64,000 bases of DNA. Source: Myxocyprinus asiaticus. Its lineage: Eukaryota; Chordata; Actinopteri; Cypriniformes; Catostomidae. Location: assembly GCF_019703515.2 (NCBI RefSeq), contig NC_059374.1, forward strand, positions 12,493,745 to 12,557,744. Direction: 5' to 3'. Below the pieces are notes generated by a model, which did not search any database, was not told the origin of the DNA, and saw nothing but the letters and a program-made list of their open reading frames with translations. This document shows, piece after piece, positions 15,001-27,900 of this stretch. Within the stretch, counting starts at the first letter, position 1. Each line of letters starts with the position of its first letter. The translations under genes were made by a program, and so were the position numbers.

Positions 15001-18000
15001 AGGAAAACACCACTAAAGCTAGATCCCAGCACACTGCCAGAGACACGAGAGCCATTTAGTTTTCCTATGAATCAAATCAAACTCTGCATTAATGACCCAT
15101 TAGAGACAGCCATTACTGTCATCTTGTAGGGACTGTAATCATATGAGGATGTAGAGTTTTGAGGCCGTGGAAATGAGAGTCATTAGAACAACTGTCGGTG
15201 CAGCATGCACCCAAAACAGTCCTTTAGAAAGTGCTTTCTCAGTATGTAGAGCGTAAAATGTAAAATAATATACAGTCTAACAAACTAGGAAGAATGGTAA
15301 GGCATATCTATATTCATAGGATCATTGGATTGGGGGTAAGTGGGTTGTGGGGGGGGGGGGGGGGGGGGTGTCTCTGACCTCTCTCACTTGACCATTGTGA
15401 CTGCATGCAAAAACAACCATGAAAAAAAAAAAGCTAGGTTGTTACATATTTCTGTTTGATATTTTTATTTTATACAGTTTTAGGGTGGGCGATAAGCAGA
15501 AATAGATTTCTGGTTGATAACAATACAGATGTAGATATAGACATTTTTACGGATTCAAAAATGTCTGAAAAACATAACGAAAGTTCCTTTACGTAAGATA
15601 GGGTCCAAAGTGATAGTAGACCTTTTACACATTTGAAAACCTTTTATTTGTCATTTTTGTACATTACAATGCAACAAATTATTCATTTTTCTCCCCAATT
15701 TGGAATGCCCAATCCCCAATGTGCTCTAAGTCCTCGTGGTGGCGTAGTGACTCGCCTCAATCTGGGTGGCGGAGGACGAATCTCAGTTGCCTCCGCGTCT
15801 GAGACTGTCAATCCGTACATCCTATCACGTGGCTTGTTGAGCGCGTTACCACGGAGACGTAGCCCGTGTGGAGGCTTCACGCTATTCTCCGCGGCATCCA
15901 CGCACAACTCACCACATGCTCCACCGAGAGCGAACCACATTACAGTGACCACGAGGAGGTTACCCCATGTGACTCTACCCACCCTAGCATCCGGGCCAAT
16001 TTGGTTGCTTAGGAGACCTGGCTGGAGTCACTCAGCACACACTGGATTTGAACTCGTGACTCCAGTGTGGTAGTCAGCGTGTTTACTCGCTGAGCTACCC
16101 AGGCCCCCACGCAACAACTTTTAAGTAAAGCACTAATTATTAAAGATAATACTTTAACGGCACGTTCTCCAATCAAAGTAAAAGAAGGAAACAAAAAAGC
16201 AAACCATTCATCACGCATTCGTTTTGGATTTAGCATTCCATTAAACACTGGAAATCTTTCTGGGAACTGCATGGTAGATATAATTGCACAATTAATAATA
16301 ATTAATAATTTTCTTTATTTATCACACATTATACATTTGCACATATACAGTGAAATTCTTCTTTTTCACATATCCCAGCTAGGCTGGGGTCAGAGTGCAG
16401 GGTCATTTAATAAATTAATAAAAGGTGTTATTGAATAATTCCCAAGGCACTTTTTAATGCAAAATAACACAAAGGTAACTAATGACAGATAAAAATAGAT
16501 CCACCCGAGTGATGGATAATTATTATTTGTAGTGCAAACTCTGATCAGAATGCACATTCTGTACCACACAGAAGCATTTTGCATAACCTGGGTGACATTT
16601 CTACCAGTATATTGGTATTTCACTTGCCCTCCCTTAATAGGAAATTGCTGCCATGATGCAGGTTAATATGTTGACACTAAATGCAACAAGCCATCCCATG
16701 AGCAACTGATGTTGTACAGGAATTTCTGACAAAATAAACACAGCACTTGTGAGAATGACTAAGGCAGCACTTACACCAGTACATATTTGTTTGAAAACGC
16801 ATTCATTTTGCTAAGTTTACACCTCACATCAACAATGAAACAGAGTTTTCCTCCACCAGAAAAACATTCTGCATTACAGCATGTGCTGGAAAAAGATGAC
16901 GTTAGGAAACTGAAAATGATTAGTATGGGTCCCCCTTACAAAGAATCTAGTGTTCTGACAAACTTGCCGCAAATTTCCCAGTCATTATTTTCACATGCAA
17001 ATGACCATGTGTTTCAACGCAAATGTTTGCCAGAAGTTTGGCTTCACCGATAGTGTTATCTGCAGCAAACCTTTGGCGACAATGAAGAGTTTGCCGCACC
17101 GCTCATTTGCTTGTGAAAATAATGAGTGGCAAATTTGCGGCAAGTTTGCCAGAACTCTCGAATTTTGTAAGCCTTTACAACGCAAACTTGCGTCAAATTG
17201 TCCATTGTTGCCAAAGGTTTGCTGCAGGTTCACCACTACCAGTGAACACCTGCAAACGTAAATTTGTTATTTATTTTTTTAGGGCTGTCAATTTAACGCG
17301 TTAATTCAGTGCGATTAATGTTATTAAACATAACGCGTTAAAAAAATGAATGCAATTAATCGCAATATCCCCGGACCGTAATAAGGAAGATTCCTGAGAA
17401 ATGCAAGCTTGTAGTACCACATGTTTACTCCAGTGGGCAGTAAGCGAAACTTCAGCTGTATGGGCAACGCGTAGTTTATACAGAGAACAAAACAACCCTT
17501 CAGCAGACAGCACAACATGAACATGCGTTACGTTCTTACGTTCAAAACACCTGGAGCGCAAATCCAAACTAAGGGATCTCAAGATGTGTTCTTCTAAGTA
17601 TTAAACTATATTTAACTTGACTTATATATATATATATATATATTTAAATTTTTTAATATTTAAAGATAACTATGTATAATTATTGTTATTTGAGGGGCTT
17701 TCTCAGCAAATATTTGTATATGCGATTAATTAATTGGGAAACCATGTAATTAGTTCAATTAAAATTTTTAATCGATCGACAGCCCTATTATTTTTTTTAC
17801 ATTGCGGCAAATCACAAGCTCATTTGCATGTGAAAATATAGAGTTCTAGTTTGCCAGAACTCTAGATATTTTGTAAGGGTATGACTAAAATGTTTTTATT
17901 TGAAAATGCATTGATTTTGCTACATTTATGCCTCTTGTCCACAATGGAATGGTGTTTTCCTCCACCGAAAACAGAGCGTTTCCAACGAAAATGGATTAGC

Positions 18001-21000
18001 GCTTATGTGGATTAAAATTGTGCATACTGCCATGCCAAAATATACCATATGTAAAAAATTAAGAACAAACAGGCAAATAAAAATCACAAATCCCCTTACC
18101 ACTGGCTTGCAGATGGAGTTTAATCGTTCCTGAAGAGCCTTAGCCTCTTCATCCAGTTCTGGGCAAAAAAAAAAAAAAAAAAAGGAGAGAAAAAAAAAGT
18201 AGTTAAGACAACCCCCTTTTCGATAGATTGGAAAGATGCATCATGCTGGTTTAAGCTTGTCTCTTTAGTCACTTATAAGAGGCATTTAATTTCCATTAAT
18301 GGATTAATAGAGATGACAGCTAAGTTTAGTCTGGCGTACAGTAGCTGCAGCTAAGATTCTCCAGGCTAGAGTTGGTTAGCACTGATAACTGATAGCACTG
18401 AGTCAGTGCGGGGGTAATTACAGCTAATGTTATCTACAGCAGCCTAAAGCTGACAGAGCTAATGAGGACAGAGACAAGCTGCTCGGCCTGTTTACGACGT
18501 GGCCAGAGAGTGGGGCCAGTCCCCGGAGCCCTGTTCCTGCTCCCGATTGGCTGCTGGAAGATTTCTACCTCAAACTGAGGTATGATTCCCATTAAGAAGA
18601 GACTTAATGGGATGCTGATGTCTGCTAATGCTGATAGCTTTTTCCTAACAGATTATAGTTTAAGCAGCGATCAAAGATTGTACACAAGTAATTCTGGCCT
18701 TTTACAAATTGAGGGAGTGATAAATAGTAAATATTTAATTCCCTGGTCATTTTAAGCAAGTTTATCTCAATTACACGTACTAGGAGATCATGGTTAAAGT
18801 TTGATTTATAAAACAGACAGTTTTGGCTTTGAAACCTGATTGGGTGAACCAAATCTGTTCAAAGTGGTTGTTAAATAGCTGAGAGAAGCACATTTCATTA
18901 TAATGGTTTCAGAAACCTTTTCTACCGCCCTGCCTACATCCAGACTCCCCCTCCTTCCCTCTCCCTGGCGGGCTTTTGCCCAGGCTGGTGACAGCAGTGG
19001 TGGGCTGTGTCAGCTCCTCCATGCCCTTACCCCCAAGCCCGTTCTGGAGATCCCCTCCTGTGGGCGGTGTCCCCCGACTCTTCTGTGGAGAGGGAGGGGG
19101 GCTGTCTTTGGAGAGGGCCAGACCTCCACCTCCTCCTCCTCCTCCACCCACCCCCTGTCTCTCCTTCAGCTTCTTCTGCAGGCGCTCGTAGGTTTTGCTA
19201 GCCCTTTCATCCCTGTGAGCAAACGCTGCACGTCCATGTGGTTGATGAGTATCTGTGGAAATTGGAGAGATGCACAGAGAGACACAAAAGTTGTAATTAA
19301 TTACACAGGTAATTATGAACATACTGCATGCAAAAAGATAAAGACAGCTTGTAACTTGGCTGCAATTCCATTTGGTGAAGCTTGTGGTGCAGAAATTATA
19401 CACTTCACCTTTAATTATTATTTATTATACAACAAAGCCGTAAAGTTGACTAAACTGTCCCTCAGAAGTGGGACTGCTTTTCTAGGTGGTTGAAAATTGT
19501 TTTACACCTTTTGACCACTGAATATCCATGACTGAATGTTCATTTAAGGTATACAGATTGCACTCACAAAAAGAAATTTCTCACCAATAAAATATTTAAG
19601 AGCTGCGTGTAACTAGAAAAAAGTAACACTTTATAATGAAATGTGCAAACACTTTAACCAACATCTATCGCGGCTCTGATCTACGGGACCGTTTAAACGA
19701 GACCGAGTTGCACACCGGTCTATAACTGTGGAAACGTTAACATATTGCCCACCAACATCTACTCAGTTTACTCAAAATGTGACGTGTATTAACATAGATG
19801 ACTAATACTGGCATTATATTCATGAAGTTAGCCAGAGGGGAACTGGCCCCCCCAGCTGAGCCTGGTTTCTCCAAAGGTTTTTTTTTCTCCATTAACTAAC
19901 ATCTTAGGGAGTTTTGGGTTCCTTGCCAAAGTTGCCTTTGGCTTGCTCACTGGGGGCCTACAGACAAATCATTTTTAAAGCATGAATTTTTATCACGTAT
20001 TTTATTTAAAGTAAATTACAGACATTACTGACATTACTGCATAATGTTTTTTTACAGCATCATTTTCTGTGAAGCTGCTTGTGAAAAGCGCTATACACAT
20101 AAAAACGACTTGACATGATGGCACGTGACAAACAAACGAACTGGGATTGGTCATTTACATGTCTCAGAAGGCTCCTTCACGTGCAAGCATGCAATTTTCA
20201 GCACCGATGCGACTTAAACTAATCGGGCCAATCTGGAAAATTTATCGGCTGATACCGATAATGTAAAAATACCAAATATCAGCCGAATTATTGGTCTTGG
20301 CTATATATATATATATATATATATATATTGGTCAACCACTAATATAAAGTATTTGACACGCATTTGTTTATACTTAATTGATCATTTCTAAATAATTGTT
20401 CCTACATTAATAGTAATATATTAATAAGCTACAGTATGTTATTCATTTATATTTATTGTAGCAAACATATATATAAATGCATATATCACTTCTTTATCAA
20501 CTATGAATTTATGCTTTCTTAAATGTTTTTCTTTCTTCATTTTTGATTTACAAGTTGTTTACTATGAAAAACCATTATCAAACTGCTTATATATGAACTT
20601 CTTAAACAATAATAAATAGTGTGCTACAGTGAATATAAACAAAAAAAAAAAAAAAAACGTACTATTTTTATTTAGGCTACGTCCACATTAATCCGGATAC
20701 ATTTGAAAATGGCGTTTTCGTTTTCGAAATGTTCTCCGTCCACACTTTCGTTTTCAAGCATATTCCAAAAGTTTCTTGTCCACACTAAAACATAGGAAAA
20801 CTCTTAAATCCCCTAACTGCACAAGCGAAAAATCGGCGTTCCATGTACAGTCTGAAGCATTCCGTTGCCAGGCAGAAATTCAGAGTAAACTTCCCTTCGC
20901 CTTTGAAAGAATGCAATGTGAAAGTTGTACAAAGTAACATTTATCTTTGACAATGCTTTCACAGTGAATAGCAGGCACAACAACGCTGCTTCACCATGGG

Positions 21001-21892
21001 CCACCATCTTGATTGTTTTGGGTTGAATGAATCACATGACTGCGTCACATGACAAAAAATATCTAATCGTTTTCAGATATCTCCGTTTGCCCAGTCCACA
21101 CTACAACGCGAAGACGGCGTTTTCAAATGTATCCACTTGGGATAGCCTTTTCGAAAAAATCCATTTTCGCTGTGATATACACCATCTCAGTGCAGACAGA
21201 AGGTCAAAACGTAGAGAAAAAAAGCGTTTTCAAACAAAAACGTATTAATGTGGACGTGGCCTTAGCTTATTAAAGTATTAGTCATATAGGAACAATAATT
21301 TATAAATGATTAATTAACTACAAACAAATGATTTACAAATACTCTATACCATATAGTGTTACCCCCAAAAAATGTATATTCTCTATAGAAACATCATTGA
21401 CTTTTCTATTACTTTTTGAGATTGTATTCATTTTGCAGTTTTATAAAATCTCTGATATTTCCAGGTTTTCCATGACTGTGAAAACCAGTATGACACAATT
21501 CCAGTAGGTGAAGTTTGCTCTATGTAAACAGTGCTTTACCAATATTTTTTTATGAATGTATATAAATTATTTGAGTCAAAGGGAAAATTCAAAGCCCCCC
21601 GGAAGACAGTATGTGCGTGCATGTGTGTACTGACCCTGCTCTGAGTAGATGGTGGTGTGTGCTGGGTGGTACTGGGAGATGTACTGCGCATTCATGTCTC
21701 CGGTTCCTCCAGCCATGCCTGAGTACAGGTGAGCAGGATGGTGCATGATGTGCGGGTGGGGGATGAAGGCCTGCAGGTGGGCGTGGGGCGGTGGAGGGGG
21801 CGGGTGGTGAAGCGGGGAATGGCCTCCCGGATGAAACTCTGTCTGAGGTAAGACCAAAACCCGCCTCACTCCGTTCTCCTCAATGATCTGCA

Positions 21893-21930
<38 letters not shown>

Positions 21931-24900
21931 GTGTTACATTTCCAAACCTGTTCCACACCCTAGCAAGCCACCTTATTGTAATACTAAATAGGTAGGGGGC
22001 GTTCACACAGGACTCATTGTTCTCTTACAGGTAAACGGAACACAACAGAATTGAAGAGAAGGCACATTTACAGACGACTGCTTAAATGAAAAGAAATTTG
22101 AAAAGTTATTTATAAATCAATGTTTCCCTTGACTCTGTCGATCATTTTTTACGAAAACTTTCACAGAGATCACTGTTGTAATGCATTTTAGGATTGCTTT
22201 ATCCATGTACGTAAACCGATCAGCCACAACATTAAAACCACCTGCCAAATATTGTGTAGGTCCCCCTCATGCCACCAAAACAGTGCCAACCCGCATCTCA
22301 GAATAGCACTCTGAGATGCTATTCTTCTCACCACAATTGTACAGAGTGGTTATCTGAGTTACCATAGACTTTGTCAGTTTGAACCAGTCTGGCCACTCTC
22401 TGTTGACCTCTCTCATCAACAAGGAGTTTCCATCCGCAGAACTGCCGCTCACTGGATGCTTTTTATTTTTGGCACCATTCGGAGTAAATTCTAGAGACTG
22501 TTTGCGTGAAAATCCCAGGAGATCAGCAGTTACAGAAATACTCAAACCAGCCCATCTGGCACCAACAATCATGCCACGGTCCAAATCACTGAGATCACAT
22601 TTTTTCCCCATTCTGATGGTTGATGTGAACATTAACTGAAGCTCCTGACCCATATCTGCATGATTTTATGCACTGCAGTGCTGCCACATGACTGGCTGAT
22701 TAGATAATTGCATAGATGACTGTTGGTGCCAGATGGGCTGGTTGGAGACTGGTTCGAACTGACAAAGTCTATGGTAACCGCTCTGTACAATTGTGGTGAG
22801 AAGAATATCATCTCAGAATGCTATTCTGAGATGCGGGTTGGCACTGTTTTGGTGGCACGAGGGGGACCTACACAATATTAGGCAGGTGGTTTTAATGTTG
22901 TGGCTGATCAGTGTATATGTGATGCTGCCATCTGTGCTCCATTAGTGTTCCATTAAGATGAAGTTGTGTCAAAAACGCATCTTAAGCCTCCTGCATTCCG
23001 TTCCATTCCGCTGTGCTCCGTCTAGCTGTTTTGAATGCTTTCCTTGTGTACACCCCTTCAAGGCAGTATAATTTTGCTGACTATTGTTTGGAACCGAACA
23101 GTAACTTCATGTCGGGATCGTGCCTATGATGCCTAAAAATACTGTTATGAAGGCAGCTTACTAGCTTTGGAAAGAACTATAGAGAGATGTAAATTATATT
23201 TAAAATTGTATCTTCCTTTGTGACAATATAAACTAAAATTACAACTCATCCTATAAAAACCAGTGCAAAATAGTGACGCGAGGACTCACCTGTTGAACGT
23301 ATCCAGGAGGCACATAGATTTGAGGCACTGAACCATTTGGGGACATCATTGGAACCTGAGCAGGACCTGTATGAGAAATATTATGAGCAATAAAATATAT
23401 ACAAACTCCAACGTGACAAGCATATAACATGACATGCTTTGAGATCCAATGCTCCCCAAATCACAAGGCCTGAATCTTGGAATGACCAAATCTTTTAAAG
23501 TTAACATGAAACAGCATTTGCGACTCATTATATACCATTATATGTTCCAAATGCATTTCGGAGTGATCCTAAATATTAAACAAAGAAGAAAATGTTGGCC
23601 GAGACTTGATTTGACTCATTTAGAAAAAAGTGGGTGTTTCACACCTGACTGCGAGTTATTAGCGGATTGTGGAGAATTTCTAGGAGAATTTTCCTTCTGA
23701 AACATAACTATCATGCACTTTTGATTACGTTTTTTGACAGGGTACAGAGATTGAAGGTCAAATTGTTATTGCCATATCCATTATTATATGATTCCACATT
23801 AAATTACTTTTCATAGTTTTACTTCACTTACTTTTGGGAAGATTTTAAAGGGCTGTAATACCTACAACAATACCCCAATGCAATGCCTAAATAGCGATTA
23901 GGATATTGGTTAACATTATTCAACAGTTAGTTCTGGTCCTCAAATCTGATTGGACGAGAGGCATTCCAAGAGTGCTTATAGCTCACACCATCAGCACTGG
24001 GACGCTTTACTGTTTGTATCACTCCACTTGTGTTCGTGGCGTTCCAAAGGTGCAAGAGCAGTAGAGATGTGTGAATTTTCTTTAATCCCTGTGACATTAA
24101 AGATGTGAGTCTTGTGTTTGCTACGAGCGAATTGAGCTGACGTTGACAATCTGTGTGTTGTCAGTCACTGCGCAAATTTCTTTCAAGTCATCTGGAATTG
24201 TCTCTCACTCCATGATCACTTTGATAACTACTACACTATAGTTGAGAAATAGAGTTAAACTAACAGCTTCAGCATTACTGCCGATCACAGCTGAGTGTCA
24301 CAACAGATGGAGAAATCAAACACGCCAAATATCAAATAAGAATTCCGCAAGAAAACAAAACACTTGAACGTGACTAAAATATTCATAGGATTATTCAGAT
24401 AGCACGTTTGGAAGCATCGCTCAACGCTTGGAGCGATCACTATCACACTACAGCTGAGGAACAGAGTTAAAATAACAGCTTCAGCCTTACTGTTCATCAA
24501 TTCAAGGTAATCACATGCTCAGTCTCTCTCTCTCTAGCTGTCGGTACTATTTCTAAAGTATGGTTTTTGTATTAGTAACGGAGGCTTGGGCACATTTTTG
24601 GAACTGGCAATGGCAGATCCTGTGGCACACAAGAGCGTTTTTCGGGACAGTTCTTAGTTTTTCTCTACTTATTCATTTACTTGTATTGATAGATATCAGC
24701 CCGGCTGTGATTACCTGTGGCCTTGTGCCTACGGACAGATCACAGCCGTGCTGACAGTTGGACATACAACACTCTTGCTTCTGTGATATTGCTTTATTAT
24801 TTTCCTTGCCCAAACTTCTCTAATTTATTGGTGCGAACAAGGTGATGTCAGACGAAAGGGAAAGTAATTTTAGAGGTGGAACAAGAAACATAAAATTTTG

Positions 24901-27900
24901 CTGAACAATTACAAAGACAAATATTTTTTTTTCTTTAGAATAAAGGGCACCTTAAGTGCAAAAAAGATCAGAAATGTCTATTAGTGAGGTTAATAGGGTC
25001 GATTTTGATTTCATGTTCACTTCAAATAAAACAATGTAGAAAATCTGTAGTTTTGGGTTTTATTTACTGCTGTGTACAGTACTTGCACAGAGATATTTTC
25101 AGTTTTTGGCCCATATGTTGATATGCATATCTAGTATGCGAATGCAAACAACTGCTGACATTTACTTAGCTGGGTAAAGGAGCACACTGAGCTCAATGTG
25201 TGTGCATAGCAACTGATAAAACTGCATTGGTGGAAGTTCTGGCAGTGGTGTGTTTGTGCAGGGAAAAACTGCAACTCAGCAAAGCCTTTTACAGATCCAC
25301 TCTTCATGCATTCCCCCGATATGACACTTTAACTTTCAAAAAAGACTGGAAGAGCTTGTTCTAGCTGCATGATGTAAAGGACAGCAAACAAACACACGTA
25401 AATGCAAAAGAACACATGTAAACATAGACCTTCATCCTGCTGTGCAGATGTAGTGCTTTCGCTCATGCTGAGAGGGCAGAGCAAGAGAGAAAATAACAGT
25501 CCTCCACTATGAACACACAAGTGGATTTGTGTATTTGTCTTTGCTCATCTTGTCTATTTGTAGTGCAAAGGTTCATGCAAAATTGTCAGTCACAGGTAAA
25601 AGGTAAAAGTCCAACTCAGCACTACAACTACAGACAGGCAAAATGTTCAGTGCCCTCTACTGTAAAAACACAAATACAGTAAGTGCGATGGCCTCGTGGT
25701 CATTGCGAGGACCCTGACAAATTGTGCCGTCAATCATGGGAGTGACCTCAGATGGCATGCCTATTCATAGTATAATTCACTGTTTATCTGATAATCTGAT
25801 ACTGCATGCAAAAATGCAAGATCTGACTGGAATCTGCAGTTCCAAATTAGGGTTGGGAGATATTTTACCATATGTTGGGGAGTATTTACTGGGGATGTGC
25901 ATGGGGAGTCGATGTTCGGTTAACCGTTAGATTGACAAAATCACTATTTGTTTATTCTATATGTGCAATAGAGTTCATCAACCGAGTAAGACAGCACCTG
26001 ACAAACTGTCGGGTTTTGGGCCATGTTCGGGTCAGTTTTTCCAAGTCTAGGGCGAGTTAGTGGCTGTAAAGAAATTTTTTTGCACACATCATTGCAGTTT
26101 ATTTATGTAAACCCATGCTGGACAGACTCTTTGACCATTATGCCAAATTTCCTTTTTTATTAGAGTCTCGTGCAGGACCACCATATTTTGTAGACACTGT
26201 GTAGAGTTAAAAATGACTTCAAAGTTTACAAACACATTTCATTTTCATGTTGTAACTGTGGTCTAGTGATAGCAATATCTTACCTTCTGCTTGAACTGTT
26301 CTCTTGGCCATTTTTAAAAGTGATCGAAACTACTGAACACTTCCATTACCTTCAGTGGCGTAAATTTCATGTGAACAACTCATCGCTAATCTCCAACATA
26401 CCTGTTTGCCGGTGTTTTCAGAACATTGCCGCCTTTTCACAGTGGAGAGAGAGTTTGTGTGGTCATGGTGGCCAAATATGTTAAAATACACTGCCTGGCC
26501 AAAAAAAGTTGCCATTTGGATTTAAATAAGCATATACTTAAGAGCCTATGATTGGATCATTATTGTAGCGATTAATATGTTTCAGCTGGCAACAGTTCTT
26601 TTAACCCTAACTGATACAGTGTGTAACTTCTCATTTCTTAAACAAGATGTAGAAAGACATATCCCGTGGTCGTGGAAAAGATGTTACTGTTTTTCAGAAG
26701 GGGCAAATTATTGGCCTGCATCAAGCAAAGATAACAACCAAGAAGATTGCTGAAATCACTGGAATTGGGTTAAGAACTGTCTAACGCATTATTAAAACCT
26801 GGAAGGATAGTGGTGAACCGTCAGCTTCATGGAAGAAATGTGATCGGAAAGAAATCTTGAATGATTGTGATCGGAGATCACTAAAACACGAAGTTACATC
26901 GTAAAAAAAAAAAAAAAAAATCAACAGTACAATTCATGGCTATGTTTAATAGTGAAAGTAAGTGCATTTTCACACGCACAATGTGACGAGAACTTACAGG
27001 ATTGGGACTAAACAGCTGTGTGGCCACAAGAAAGTCACTTGTTAGTGAGGCTATATTGGAAAAAATGACTTAAATTTGCTAGGGAGCATAAAGATTGGAC
27101 TGTGGAGCAATGGAAAAAGTTCATGTGGTCTGATGAGTCCAGATTCACCCTATTCCAAAGCGATGGGTGCGTCAGGGTTAGAAGGGAAGCGCATGAAGCA
27201 TACCCATTGTATAGTGCCCAATGTACAAGCCTATGGAGGCAATGTTATGATCTGGGGTTGTTTCAACTGGACAGGTCTAGGCTCAGCGATGTTATGCAGC
27301 AATAAAATGAAGTCAGCTGTCTACATGAATGTACTGAATCACCAGGTTATCCTATCACTGGACTTTTTTTCTTCCCTGATGGCACGGGCATATTCCAGGA
27401 TGACAATGCCAAGATTCATCGGGCTCAGATTGTGAAAGAGTGGCTCAGGGAGCATGAGGAATCATTTCACATGAAGGCTATACAATGCTTGAAATTGCCA
27501 AAAACTGAAGATTTCATTCAAAGGTGTACACTACAGTCTTCAAAGACAAAGTACAACTGGCTCTACCAAGGACAGAAAGAGATGTGGAATGCCAGATTAC
27601 AACTAAACAAGAGGATAAATACATCAGAGCCTCTAGTTTGAGAAATAGATGCCTCACATGTCCTCAGCTGACAGCTTCATTGAATTCTACCCACTCAACA
27701 CCAGTTTCATGTACAACAGTAAAGAGAAGACTCAGGGGTGCAGGCCTTATGGGAAGAATTGCAAAGAATAAGCCACTTTTGTAACAGAAAAACAAAAAAG
27801 AAAAGGTTAGAATGGACAAAGAAAAAGAGACATTGGACAACAGATAATTGGAAAAGAGTGTTACGGATCTTAATCCCTTTGAGCTTTTGTGGGATCAGCT

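Noticed and set aside
18903..19493. 196-codon plus-strand ORF
   Set aside because: It lies antisense to fndc3a exon 5 and its flanks; the minus strand matches FNDC3A with splice sites.
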